A DNA stretch of 64,000 nucleotides, taken from Streptomyces antibioticus. Its GTDB lineage: Bacteria > Actinomycetota > Actinomycetes > Streptomycetales > Streptomycetaceae. Positions 1 to 8,520 of the stretch are shown piece after piece. The notes beneath the pieces were generated by a model. The model was not told the DNA's origin, searched no databases, and saw nothing but the letters and a program-made list of their open reading frames with translations. The number at the start of each line of letters is the position of its first letter. Position 1 is the stretch's first letter. The position numbers and the translations under genes were made by a program. The stretch is from assembly GCF_002019855.1 (NCBI RefSeq), contig NZ_CM007717.1, forward strand, positions 7,015,750 to 7,079,749. Reading direction: 5' to 3'.

Positions 1-1
1 C

Positions 2-1801
2 GAACCCGCCGCCGGGCCCGCCGCCGCGGCGGCCGCCTGGGACACCGACCGCGCCGCCGCCGCGTACGCCGTGAACCCCGCGGCCGTCACCGCCTCCGGC
101 AGCGAGAACCCCGGCACCACCCCCGGCCTCGCCTTCGACGGCAACGGCGCCACCCGCTGGGCGAGCAACTTCGCCGACGACGCCTGGCTGCGCGTCGACC
201 TCGGCTCGACCATCCGCGTCGAACGCGTCGTCCTGGACTGGGAGGCCGCCTACGGCAAGCGCTACGTCCTGGAGGTCTCCAAGAACGGCACCGACTGGAC
301 CCCCTTCTACACCGAGACCGCCGGCACCGGGGGCTCGGTCACCGCCCACACCTACCCCCAGGAAGTGACGGGCCGTTACATCCGGCTGCGGGGCCTGGAA
401 CGCGGCACCCCCTGGGGCTACTCGCTGTGGAACTTCAAGGTCTACGGCGGCGAACCGGCCCCCGCCGCCACGACCCGCGCCAACCTGGCCCTCAACCACC
501 CGGCCTACGCGGACCGTTACCAGCACGCGGGCAACTCCCCGGCGTTCGTCACCGACGGCGGCCGCCCGGCCAACCTCAAGGACGACGTGAGCCGTTGGTC
601 CAGCGACTGGAACAAGGACCGCTGGATCGCGGTGGACCTGGGCGCCCCGTCCACCATCGACACCGTCGACCTGTACTGGGAGGCGGCCTACGCCGTCGAC
701 TACGAACTCCAGGTCTCCGACGACAACCGCACCTGGCGCACGGTCCACCGCCCCTCCGCCGCCGAGGTCGCCGCCCGCCGCGCCGACGTCAAGTCCCCGG
801 GCGACGCGGTCGGCCGGCACGACAGCATCCGGCTGCCCCAGCCGGTCACCGGCCGCTACGTCCGCATGCTCGGCAAGGAACGCCGCTCCTTCTACAACCC
901 GGCCCCCGCCACGGCCCAGTTCGGCTACTCCCTCTACGAGTTCGAGGTCTGGGGCACCGGCGGCAGCGCCGCGGCCGCCTACCCGGCCCTGCCCGGCGAA
1001 CAGTCCGGCAGCTACCGGACCACCTTCTTCGACGACTTCACCGGCGCCTCCCTCGACCGCTCCAAGTGGCGTGTGGTGCGCACCGGTACGGAGATGGGCC
1101 CGGTCAACGGCGAGTCACAGGCGTACGTCGACTCCACGCAGAACATCCGCACCGAGGGCGGCAACCTCATCCTGGAGGCCAAGCACTGCAAGGGCTGCAC
1201 CCAGGCCGGCGGCGGCACCTACGACTTCACGTCCGGCCGTATCGACACCAACACCCGCTTCGACTTCACCTACGGCCGGGTCAGCGCCCGCATGAAGCTC
1301 CCCGTGGGAGACGGCTTCTGGCCCGCCTTCTGGCTGCTCGGCAGCGACGTCGACGACCCGGCCGTGTCCTGGCCCGCCTCCGGCGAGACCGACATCATGG
1401 AGAACATCGGCTACGCCGACTGGACCAGCACCGCCCTGCACGGCCCCGGCTACTCCGCGGACGGCAACATCGGTGAACGCCAGACCTACCCGAACGGCGG
1501 CCGCGCCGACCAGTGGCACACCTACGCCGTGGAGTGGACCCCGACCGGCATGCGCTTCTACGTCGACGACCGCCTCGTCCAGGAGACGACCCGCAACAAA
1601 CTGGAGTCCACGCGCGGCCAGTGGGTCTTCGGCCACAACCAGTACGTGATCCTCAACCTCGCCCTCGGCGGCGCCTACCCGGCCGGCTGGAACAAGGTCA
1701 CCACCCCGTACTGGGGCCTGCCCCAGTCCAGCGTGGACCGCATCGCGGGTGGGGGAGTGCGGGCGGAGGTGGACTGGGTGCGGGTGGAGCAGAAGGGGTG
1801 A
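2..1801 (+). CDS. Secreted GH16 beta-glucanase with two discoidin (F5/8C, CBM32-like) domains, 5' partial
   Basis: The reading frame is open from base 2, so the N-terminus and signal peptide lie upstream of the window; 599 residues are visible. Two repeated beta-sandwich modules come first (about residues 20-145 and 155-320), each with the discoidin pattern 'RWAS/RWSSDW...VDLG...YELQVS...GRYVRMLG'. A GH16 catalytic domain follows from about residue 335. Its active site reads GETDIMEN, giving the ExDxxE nucleophile/acid-base motif (Glu462, Asp464, Glu467 of the visible part). The family hydrolyses beta-1,3- or beta-1,3-1,4-glucans outside the cell, with retention; substrate choice cannot be settled here. 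It converges on the next gene across a strong hairpin. Confidence 0.9.
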   Translation, partial: EPAAGPAAAAAAWDTDRAAAAYAVNPAAVTASGSENPGTTPGLAFDGNGATRWASNFADDAWLRVDLGSTIRVERVVLDWEAAYGKRYVLEVSKNGTDWTPFYTETAGTGGSVTAHTYPQEVTGRYIRLRGLERGTPWGYSLWNFKVYGGEPAPAATTRANLALNHPAYADRYQHAGNSPAFVTDGGRPANLKDDVSRWSSDWNKDRWIAVDLGAPSTIDTVDLYWEAAYAVDYELQVSDDNRTWRTVHRPSAAEVAARRADVKSPGDAVGRHDSIRLPQPVTGRYVRMLGKERRSFYNPAPATAQFGYSLYEFEVWGTGGSAAAAYPALPGEQSGSYRTTFFDDFTGASLDRSKWRVVRTGTEMGPVNGESQAYVDSTQNIRTEGGNLILEAKHCKGCTQAGGGTYDFTSGRIDTNTRFDFTYGRVSARMKLPVGDGFWPAFWLLGSDVDDPAVSWPASGETDIMENIGYADWTSTALHGPGYSADGNIGERQTYPNGGRADQWHTYAVEWTPTGMRFYVDDRLVQETTRNKLESTRGQWVFGHNQYVILNLALGGAYPAGWNKVTTPYWGLPQSSVDRIAGGGVRAEVDWVRVEQKG

Positions 1802-1818
1802 GAGGCGCTGGATGACGT

Positions 1819-1846
1819 GGGGCCCGCCCCGCTCGGGGCGGGCCCC
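1819..1846. terminator. Bidirectional hairpin terminator
   Basis: A perfect 13 bp GC stem (1819-1831 with 1834-1846) sits between the two convergent genes that end at 1801 and 1852. There is no T-tract, as is usual in Streptomyces. Confidence 0.7.
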
Positions 1847-1851
1847 GCACG

Positions 1852-2610
1852 TCAGTTGGCCAGCGCGACCCGTTCGACATGAGCCACCTTGATGGTCTCG
1901 ATGTCGGCCAGGGTGTGGTCGTCCTCCAACTCGACGTACTCGTCGAACTCCCCGGTGTCGGCATCGGTTCGGCCGGGGCGGAGGTGTGTCGCGCTGAAGT
2001 ACGCCTGGCCGACGAAGTCGCCGTCCTCGTCGAAACCGTTGACGATCACGGCGTAGTTGGCGGGCTCGTCACCCTTGTTCGTGATCTTGTAGACGAACTC
2101 GTACGCGGTGGTCGCGTCGCAGTCGTTGTACGTGTACTCGTCGGAGTCGTCGCACTCCTCGCCCTCGTCGAGCAGGCTGTTCTCACTGTCCGTCAGCTTC
2201 CCGCCGGACACCTCGACATGACTCATCGCGTCCCCGTCACCGCCCAGCACCCACCAGGCGGTTCCCCCACCGACGAGCAAGGCGGCGACGACACCGAGCG
2301 CGACGACGACACCCTTGCGGGAGCCCTTGGGCGCGGGCGCGACACGGACCGGTGGGTAGGGGGCCGCGGGGTAGGGCGTGCCGGCGTAGGCGGGCGGGGG
2401 AGCGGTGGGGTAGGCGGCCTGGGGGACGGCGGTGGGGGTCGGGGTCGGGGCAGGTGCGGGCGCGGGCGCGGGTATCGCTTCGGCTTGGGGTGCCGGGGCC
2501 GGAGCCGGTACGGAGGCCGGGGCAGTGGGCGCCGTCGGGTCCGAGGTCGGCTCGGGCGTCGGCTCCGGGGCGGCGTCCGTCTGCGGTCTGTCGGGGGTGT
2601 TCTCGGTCAT
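1852..2610 (-). CDS. Membrane-anchored protein with proline/alanine-rich head and acidic extracellular domain
   Basis: 252 residues. The first ~105 residues are a disordered Pro/Ala-rich cytoplasmic stretch (repeated AP, PT and YP runs). One transmembrane helix follows (about 110-132, VVVALGVVAALLVGGG), then an extracellular domain very rich in Asp and Glu with two cysteines. The ATG at 2610 is preceded by AAGGAG, and it overlaps the stop of the upstream gene by ATGA, so the two are probably translationally coupled. The outer domain resembles the small DUF4352/FxLYD-type beta domains of actinobacterial surface proteins, but I cannot assign it firmly. Function unknown. Confidence 0.75.
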   Translation of the reverse strand: MTENTPDRPQTDAAPEPTPEPTSDPTAPTAPASVPAPAPAPQAEAIPAPAPAPAPTPTPTAVPQAAYPTAPPPAYAGTPYPAAPYPPVRVAPAPKGSRKGVVVALGVVAALLVGGGTAWWVLGGDGDAMSHVEVSGGKLTDSENSLLDEGEECDDSDEYTYNDCDATTAYEFVYKITNKGDEPANYAVIVNGFDEDGDFVGQAYFSATHLRPGRTDADTGEFDEYVELEDDHTLADIETIKVAHVERVALAN

Positions 2611-4031
2611 ACGGCGGCTCCTTGGGCGGGCTGTGCTGGGTTGATGCGATGGCCGGTTCCGGCCAGCAGGAGGAGGACGGCGAGGACGGCGGCGACACAG
2701 GCGGGGAGGAGGACGCCGGACTCCTCGGCCGCGAACATGCCGGCGGCGCCGAGGGAGAGGAACATCCCGGATGCCTGGAACCCCGTCCCCTGGGGCATGG
2801 CACCGGCGGTCCGCCACCGGCGGCGCGGGATCCACAGCCGGAGCAGCTCCGCGGTGGCCGCCAGGGCGAGGAGCCGGGAGACGATCCTGAGCCACACGGG
2901 AGCCGTCTCGTCCCCCAACTCCCCCACCCCGACGACGGACACGAACCCGAAGCCGACGATGGGCAGCAACCAGCCGAGGCTCGCGCGGAGACCGGGTGCG
3001 GATGGGGCGGCGGGGCTGACGGCGGATGCGTCGGGTGACGTGAGGGAGGCCGGGGCGGGACGGAGCGCACGTGACTGGGCGCGGCGTGCGCGAAGGCCCA
3101 CGTCTCCGTACCGCTTCATGTGGACGGCCAGTTCGGCCTGGAGGACGACGAGTTGTTCGGCCATGGCGTCGAACTCGGCCCGGCGTTCCGCGGCGCGACC
3201 GGCGGCCTCCCGCTCGGCCGCGGTGAGACGCTCGACGGCTTCGGCGTGCAGGCGCGTGGCCTCGGCGCGGGCGGCTTCGGCGGTGAGAGGCGCTTGGGCC
3301 AGTTCCGCGCGGAGGCGGGTGCGTTCGGCCTCGATGATCTCGGCGATGCGGTGGCGTTCGTCCGGGGGAAGCACGTGCGGGGCGCGGGCCTCGGCACGGG
3401 CGAGCGCGGCCCGGCGCCACTCCATGAGGGGACGGCCCCGATGCTCGCCGATGCCGTTGATGTGGACCTTGCCGCCGCGGGTGCGGTGGATGTAGAGGAC
3501 TTCGCCGCCCTTGCCGTTGGGGGCCTTGCCCCAGCTCACCCGTTTGAAGTCGGCAGCCGTGCGGATGCCGTGCGCCCCGAGGTCGCGGATCAGCCCGCTG
3601 CCGATGCCGTTGAGTTCGCTCGCCTTGAGGTGCGTGCTGGTGAGAGCGCGCTCGATTGACTCACGGCGCAGGACGGCGAGGGCGCGCCGTTCCTGGCTGT
3701 CGCGCCTGCCGTCCAGGCCGTTCAGCCGACGGGTGAGCGAACGCTCCTCACGGGCCAGCTTCTCGCGTATGCGCTGAAGGGCCCTGCCCTCGGTGGCCTC
3801 CGCCCGGCGCCGGTCGCGCACCTCGCGGTTCAACCGGCGACGGTCCGCCGCCTCGAAGGCACGGCGCTTGTCGAGGAGGCGGCGCAGGGCGCGGATGGCC
3901 TCGATCAGGCGGCGGCGTTCGGTGCGGGTCTCCGCCGGGGAGGGAGGAGGGGTGGTGCTGTCGATCAAGTGGGTCTCGCTCAGGGTGCGGGTTGTCGTCG
4001 TGGGGCGGCGTGCGGCCGTGATCAGGGACAA
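2607..4031 (-). CDS. Coiled-coil protein with HhH motif and C-terminal membrane helices
   Basis: 474 residues. Long charged heptad-like stretches (about 38-130 and 200-310) flank a helix-hairpin-helix motif (about 138-162, containing LNGIGSGLIRDLGAHGI). In known families that motif binds DNA backbone or acts as a protein-protein module. The last ~120 residues hold three or four hydrophobic helices, so the coiled-coil body probably faces the cytoplasm. Similar HhH/coiled-coil proteins occur next to kinases in other bacteria, but no kinase is present here. It is first in a two-gene unit with the proline-rich membrane protein (4-base overlap). Function unknown. Confidence 0.65.
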   Translation of the reverse strand: MSLITAARRPTTTTRTLSETHLIDSTTPPPSPAETRTERRRLIEAIRALRRLLDKRRAFEAADRRRLNREVRDRRRAEATEGRALQRIREKLAREERSLTRRLNGLDGRRDSQERRALAVLRRESIERALTSTHLKASELNGIGSGLIRDLGAHGIRTAADFKRVSWGKAPNGKGGEVLYIHRTRGGKVHINGIGEHRGRPLMEWRRAALARAEARAPHVLPPDERHRIAEIIEAERTRLRAELAQAPLTAEAARAEATRLHAEAVERLTAAEREAAGRAAERRAEFDAMAEQLVVLQAELAVHMKRYGDVGLRARRAQSRALRPAPASLTSPDASAVSPAAPSAPGLRASLGWLLPIVGFGFVSVVGVGELGDETAPVWLRIVSRLLALAATAELLRLWIPRRRWRTAGAMPQGTGFQASGMFLSLGAAGMFAAEESGVLLPACVAAVLAVLLLLAGTGHRINPAQPAQGAAV

Positions 4032-4224
4032 GGGCAGAACCTGAGGAGATCCGCGTGCGTGTAGACGCGGACTCTTGTGATGTGGAAAAGGTTGCAGCGA
4101 ACCGTGAAGAAAACGTGCTCACGCGTTCGGGTGACAAGCCCGCCGACGGGCACGCGGGAAGGCACCGGACCGTTGGCCCCTGTGACGGGATCTTCCCGCT
4201 TCGGACGACCACGGGGGCAGCACG

Positions 4225-4671
4225 ATGGGACCGCACGCACAGCGAAACGACATCGACACCGACACCGAGAAGGCGGCCGGGGAGCACACCATGCCCCACC
4301 GCTTCACCCTGATGCACGACGAGTTCGGCGACACCGGCTTCGGCCACGAGCAGTACGAGGGCCTGCGCACCCGCCCGCCCAGCGGCTGCGAGCCCGTCGA
4401 CTGGGGCGGCTTCGCGCTGAAATGCGAGCGGCCGGGCCGCACCCTCCTGGACGCGGTGTCCCACACCGTCACCGAGATCCGCCGCGAGCACGGCCTCGTG
4501 ATGAACAGCCTCGGCATCGAGGACCCCGGCGAATGGCTCGACCCCGACAAGAACGGCTACGGCGCCCAGATCATCGCCCACCTCCTCCTGACCGCCGCCC
4601 ACCGCGCGTCCCTCCTCGGCTACCGCAGGAAGGAGCTGGTGCGCCTTCTCGACGCGGCGGGCGCGGGGTAG
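4225..4671 (+). CDS. Hypothetical protein
   Basis: 148 residues, soluble, no signal peptide. The ATG at 4225 follows a G-rich stretch (GGGGGCAGC); an in-frame ATG at 4291 (MPHRFTLMHD) is an alternative, and the more conserved-looking part starts there. No motif recognised. Codon use is typical of the chromosome. It stands alone, divergent from the coiled-coil gene, with about 190 bp of promoter space between them. Confidence 0.55.
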   Translation: MGPHAQRNDIDTDTEKAAGEHTMPHRFTLMHDEFGDTGFGHEQYEGLRTRPPSGCEPVDWGGFALKCERPGRTLLDAVSHTVTEIRREHGLVMNSLGIEDPGEWLDPDKNGYGAQIIAHLLLTAAHRASLLGYRRKELVRLLDAAGAG

Positions 4672-4838
4672 CGGCCGGCTCCGTGTCCCTGCCGCCTCTC
4701 GCGGGGTGTCGGGCTGACCGCTGGGGGCTCATCTGAGGATTGAGCGTGGTTGTGGGGGAGTTGAGTTCCATGACGGACGTGCATGAGTTCCCCGGCTCCG
4801 CGGTGCGGCTGAGCCCGTCTCGGTCGGTCAGGACGCAA

Positions 4839-4874
4839 GGCGTCGGGTTCGCCGATCGTGGCGGACCCGACGCC
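4839..4874. terminator. Hairpin between convergent genes
   Basis: A 15 bp stem (4839-4853 with 4860-4874, one G-U pair) with a six-base loop, in the 264 bp gap between the hypothetical gene and the secreted protein gene. I see no convincing gene in the rest of this gap. Confidence 0.6.
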
Positions 4875-4935
4875 CTGGGCCGTCGCAGCCGTTACCGCCG
4901 GCGCCGCGCGCGCCGGCCCGTCGGCACCGCGGTCA

Positions 4936-5694
4936 TCACTTCACCACGACGTGGTCCCCGGACGACGTCGACGGTCCGGTGGTGGTGTTGCCGTTGTACG
5001 CCCAGCGCCAGGTGCCCGTCTTGGATGCCTTCACGGTTGTCCTGAGGTTGCCCGAGCCGTTCGAGTACACCTTCTTCACCGTGGTGTAGGAGGTGGCGCC
5101 GGCAGGCTTGAACTGCAGGCCCACCAGGCGGCCTCCGTAGGAGCCGTACTTCTTGGTCTCCCAGTTGGCCCGGGTGACCTTTCCGGTCACCGTGATGGTC
5201 TTGCCCTTGGCCACGGGTTCGGGCGAGGCGTTGACGGTGAGGCGGGAGTTGCGCTTGACCTGGACCGTCAGACCCTTGTCGTCGACGTCCGCACCGCCGC
5301 CCTTGAAGTACACCTCGGCTCCGACCTTCCAGGCCCCGGCCTCGCTGTTGCGCATGTCCCACACGCTCGGGTCGAAGTACATCGTCTCGTTGAAGTCGCA
5401 GACGTCCGACTTCACCTTGATGCAGTCGCTCGTCTCGATGGCGTGCCACAGCCGGTCGGCCCCCTTGCGGTACAGGAACACCGCCGGATAGTTCCACTTG
5501 TGCGTGGTCGTCATCCGGAAGGAGGCGGGCACCGCGACCTCCGACACTCCGATCACAATCGGCTTGCCGCCGTTCACCTGGACACGGGAGAACGACACCC
5601 CGCCCTCGGCCGCCCCGGCCGGCGCCGCGGCCACGGTCGTGAACGCCGCCGCCGCACATCCGGCCACGACGACTCTCCAGACCTGTTTCCCCAC
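4936..5694 (-). CDS. Small secreted beta-sandwich protein
   Basis: About 252 residues. I chose the GTG at 5694 because it follows a GGGGA ribosome site at the right distance and gives a clean Sec signal peptide (MGKQVWRVVVAGCAAAAFTTVAAAPAGAA) with an AxA cleavage site. Starts further upstream would read through a perfect hairpin. The mature part looks like two Ig-like or calcium-binding-type beta domains rich in Thr, Lys and Gly, with one Cys pair (SDCIKVKSDVCD). Homologous secreted proteins are common in Streptomyces and have no known function. Confidence 0.7.
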   Translation of the reverse strand: MGKQVWRVVVAGCAAAAFTTVAAAPAGAAEGGVSFSRVQVNGGKPIVIGVSEVAVPASFRMTTTHKWNYPAVFLYRKGADRLWHAIETSDCIKVKSDVCDFNETMYFDPSVWDMRNSEAGAWKVGAEVYFKGGGADVDDKGLTVQVKRNSRLTVNASPEPVAKGKTITVTGKVTRANWETKKYGSYGGRLVGLQFKPAGATSYTTVKKVYSNGSGNLRTTVKASKTGTWRWAYNGNTTTGPSTSSGDHVVVK

Positions 5695-5715
5695 CTGATC
5701 CCCAATCTGCACGGA

Positions 5716-5747
5716 AAGGCGCCGGAGGCTCATGCCTCCGGCGCCTT
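5716..5747. promoter_or_regulatory. Perfect 14 bp stem-loop in the leader of the secreted protein gene
   Basis: AAGGCGCCGGAGGC pairs exactly with GCCTCCGGCGCCTT around a four-base loop. It lies 22 bp upstream of the chosen GTG start. It encloses a GGAGG sequence and an in-frame ATG (5733), so those would be hidden if the RNA folds. It could be a terminator or attenuator. The next 370 bp up to 6119 hold no gene I can support, only a possible ABC-ATPase scrap on the minus strand. Confidence 0.55.
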
Positions 5748-6067
5748 GAAGACAGCCGGCATCCACACGGGGTTGTACGCCCGATGATCACGACGGGGCA
5801 TCGGACAATCCCCGCCACCGTTCCGTTCCCTGTCCGGACCTTCGACTTCGACGCTTCCCGGAACGCTCCCCGGTCGACCTGGTGGGCAGACTGCGTGCGG
5901 CACTGCTAGGCAACTTCACTGTCCAGCAGTCCCGAAGTTCCGCCGACTGGTTCGGTACCCGGGGCCGTGGCGAGGCGGGGAAGGGACAGACAGTCCGTCA
6001 GGCGTGGTCTTGCCGCTGCCGCTCTTTCCGACTTTCCGACTAGCGCGACGCGCTCCCGGCACAACCC

Positions 6068-6103
6068 GAAGGGCCCGTACCCGTGGTGCGGTGCGGGCCC
6101 TTC
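6068..6103 (-). terminator. Terminator of the phosphatidyltransferase gene
   Basis: A 13 bp stem with one G-U pair (6068-6080 with 6091-6103), just downstream of the stop at 6120 in the minus direction. Confidence 0.65.
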
Positions 6104-6119
6104 GATGGGGTGGGGAGGG

Positions 6120-6893
6120 TTACGCGAGTTCGAGTTCGAGGATCTTCGTGTCCATCGGAAGGGGGTCCTCGGTCTGAGCCGTGCGCGTCGTGCGCCACAG
6201 CCACAGGACGTCGCGGCCGAACGACCAGAGGAGGGAGCCCAGGGCCAGCAGGGCGACGGCGAGGTTGCCGGCGTGCGGGAGCAGTCCGGCGCCGGCCAGC
6301 AGGAGGCAGACGCCCTGGAGCGCGGCGACCGTCTTGCGGGCCATGCTCGGCGGGAGCGGGTTGTTCAGCCACGGTGCGACCCGGGCCGCCGCGACGAACG
6401 CGTACCGCATGCCGCCGATCAGCAGGACCCACGGGCCCAGGTCCATCGAGACGTACACGCTGAGCACCAGGATCAGGAAGGCGTCGACCTCCATGTCGAA
6501 GCGCGCGCCCAGGGCGGTCGAGGTGCCGGTGCGGCGGGCGACCTTGCCGTCGACACCGTCCAGCAGCAGCGCCACCGCGGTCAGACCGACCAGCAGGGTC
6601 ACCGGCGGTGCGCTCTCGAAGGAGTCGGCGACCAGCGCGGTCACCCCGCCGACCAGCGTGGCGCGTCCCAGGGTGACCCGGTTCGCCGGGCCGAAGGAGC
6701 GCAGTTGCGAGCGGTGCAGTGCCCGGGAGAGCGAGGCCCACAGGGCGACCGCGAAGACGAGGCCGGTGATCCAGCCCGCCGTCCCGAGTCCGATCGCCGA
6801 GCCGAGCAGGGCCAGCACCAGGATCTGTACGCCCGCTCCCACAGCGGTCTCCTGCTGGACCAGCCTTGCGTCGTAAGTGTTGTTCAGGGCCAC
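6120..6893 (-). CDS. CDP-alcohol phosphatidyltransferase family membrane enzyme
   Basis: 257 residues from the GTG at 6893 (GGAGG seven bases upstream). It carries the full family signature D-x2-D-G-x2-A-R-x(n)-G-x3-D-x3-D, read here as DGVDGKVARR followed by GARFDMEVDAF. It has about six transmembrane helices. Members transfer a phospho-alcohol from a CDP-activated donor to an alcohol acceptor in the membrane, for example in phospholipid or inositol-phosphate synthesis. It is divergent from, and probably belongs with, the GTP-derived metabolite cluster to its right; the acceptor is unknown. Confidence 0.85.
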   Translation of the reverse strand: MALNNTYDARLVQQETAVGAGVQILVLALLGSAIGLGTAGWITGLVFAVALWASLSRALHRSQLRSFGPANRVTLGRATLVGGVTALVADSFESAPPVTLLVGLTAVALLLDGVDGKVARRTGTSTALGARFDMEVDAFLILVLSVYVSMDLGPWVLLIGGMRYAFVAAARVAPWLNNPLPPSMARKTVAALQGVCLLLAGAGLLPHAGNLAVALLALGSLLWSFGRDVLWLWRTTRTAQTEDPLPMDTKILELELA

Positions 6894-7000
6894 CGCACAT
6901 CCTCCGGCCAGGTGACAGAGTCGATCAAGGCCGCGTACTGTGCGCGACCTGTGCACACCTCGGTACGTGCACCACTCGCGGATCGTTCAGGAGGACGACG

Positions 7001-7981
7001 ATGAACCGTGCGGCACGTGCGTTCTGGCTGAGTTCGCCGGGACAGGGCGAGATCCGGGACGTCGTCCTGCCGGACCCGGCCGAGGGCGAGGTCGTGGTCC
7101 GCTCCCTGTACTCCGGCGTGAGCCGCGGCACCGAGACCCTCGTCTTCCGCGGCGGGGTGCCCGAGAACCAGCACGCCGTGATGCGGGCGCCGTTCCAGGA
7201 GGGCGACTTCCCGGCCCCCGTGAAGTACGGCTATCTGAACGTGGGGCTGGTCGAGGAAGGTCCGGACGACCTCGTCGGACGGACGGTCTTCTGCCTCTAC
7301 CCGCACCAGACGAGGTACGTGGTGCCCGCGACCGCCGTGACGCCGGTCCCCGACACCGTGCCCGCCGCGCGGGCCGTCCTCGCCGGCACCGTGGAGACGG
7401 CCGTCAACGCGCTCTGGGACGCGCGCCCCCTGGTCGGCGACCGGATCGCGGTGGTCGGCGGCGGCATGGTCGGCTGCTCGGTGGCCGCGCTGCTGGCCCG
7501 CTTCCCCGGCGTCCGCGTGCAGTTGGTGGACGCCGACCCGGCCCGCGCGAAGGTCGCCGAGGCGCTCGGCGTCGGCTTCGCGCAGCCCGCGGACGCGCTC
7601 GGCGATCTCGACCTCGTCGTGCACGCGAGCGCCACCGAGCAGGGCCTCGCCCGCTCCCTGGAACTGCTGAGCCCGGAGGGCACCGTCCTCGAACTCAGTT
7701 GGTACGGCGACCGGAAGGTGAGCCTCCCGCTCGGCGAGGCGTTCCACTCCCGCCGCCTCGTCATCCGCAGCAGCCAGGTCGGCACCGTCTCCCCGGCCCG
7801 CGCGAACCGCTCCTACGCCGACCGGCTCGCCCTCGCCCTGGAGCTGCTCGCCGATCCGGCGCTCGACGCACTCGTCACCGGAGAAAGCGCGTTCGAGGAG
7901 CTGCCGGAAGTGATGCCCCGGCTCGCGTCGGGCGAGGTCCCCGCCCTCTGCCACCGCGTGCGGTACGGCACCAGCGCCTGA
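7001..7981 (+). CDS. MDR-type (zinc alcohol dehydrogenase-like) oxidoreductase
   Basis: 326 residues; ATG at 7001 preceded by AGGAGG. The medium-chain dehydrogenase fold is shown by a Rossmann motif (VVGGGMVGCSVAALLARF, about residues 150-167) followed by an acidic NAD-specific VDAD. The Cys-x2-Cys catalytic and structural zinc motifs of true alcohol dehydrogenases are missing; the first Cys position reads SGVSRGTE. It is closest to the BchC/threonine-dehydrogenase-like branch. It is the first gene of the plus-strand block that leads to the PTPS-like protein and probably oxidises or reduces a sugar or side-chain carbonyl in that pathway. Confidence 0.8.
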   Translation: MNRAARAFWLSSPGQGEIRDVVLPDPAEGEVVVRSLYSGVSRGTETLVFRGGVPENQHAVMRAPFQEGDFPAPVKYGYLNVGLVEEGPDDLVGRTVFCLYPHQTRYVVPATAVTPVPDTVPAARAVLAGTVETAVNALWDARPLVGDRIAVVGGGMVGCSVAALLARFPGVRVQLVDADPARAKVAEALGVGFAQPADALGDLDLVVHASATEQGLARSLELLSPEGTVLELSWYGDRKVSLPLGEAFHSRRLVIRSSQVGTVSPARANRSYADRLALALELLADPALDALVTGESAFEELPEVMPRLASGEVPALCHRVRYGTSA

Positions 7982-8121
7982 CCGTGCGCCGGCACGAGCG
8001 CCTGACCTGAGAAAAGAGTGAGATCCGGCTGAACACGGGGCAGCGGGGAGCCGTACTACACGGCATCCCCCGGCGGTCCCGTGCCGGAGGACCAGACGCG
8101 CCGCACCTGGAGGGTCGTCCG

Positions 8122-8520
8122 TTGTTCAGTGTCACCGTCCGCGATCACATCATGATCGCCCACAGCTTCCGCGGTGAGGTCTTCGGACCCGCGCAGCGCC
8201 TCCACGGAGCCACGTTCCTGGTGGACGCGACCTTCCGCAGGCAGGAGCTGGACGACGACAACATCGTCGTCGACATGGGACTCGCCAGCCAGGAACTCGG
8301 AGCGGTCGTCAGCGAGCTGAACTACCGCAACCTCGACAACGAGCCGGAGTTCGCCGGGATCAACACCTCCACCGAGTTCCTGGCGAAGGCCGTCGCCGAC
8401 CGGCTCGCGGAGCGGATCCACAAGGGCGCGCTCGGCGAGGGCGCCCGGGGCATCTCCGCGCTCTCCGTCACCCTGCACGAGTCGCACATCGCCTGGGCGA
8501 GTTACGAGCGTGCGCTGTGA
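8122..8520 (+). CDS. 6-pyruvoyl-tetrahydropterin synthase / QueD-like protein with degenerate active site
   Basis: 132 residues, TTG start with GGAGGG eight bases upstream. The T-fold is recognisable (AHSF, RLHGATF, NTSTEFLAK, TLHES). Compared with QueD, the zinc triad His/His/His reads His14, His28 and Ala30 (HGH has become HGA). The catalytic Cys is Ala24 and the Asp-His pair reads Asn-Tyr; only the Glu of the KET motif (Glu120) remains. It therefore cannot use the normal mechanism and may bind a pterin-like or pyrimidine intermediate or run a different reaction. Its stop overlaps the GTG of the glycosyltransferase. Confidence 0.8.
   Translation: MFSVTVRDHIMIAHSFRGEVFGPAQRLHGATFLVDATFRRQELDDDNIVVDMGLASQELGAVVSELNYRNLDNEPEFAGINTSTEFLAKAVADRLAERIHKGALGEGARGISALSVTLHESHIAWASYERAL

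Noticed and set aside
1879..3495. Long plus-strand ORF opposite the two minus-strand genes
   Set aside because: Composition is Gly/Arg/Val shadow typical of antisense frames in GC-rich DNA; the minus-strand frames have normal domains and ribosome sites.
4740..5045. Small plus-strand gene MSVVVGELSSMTDVHEF...
   Set aside because: Weak start signals and it runs antisense into the secreted protein gene; the sequence is Arg-rich filler after residue 50.
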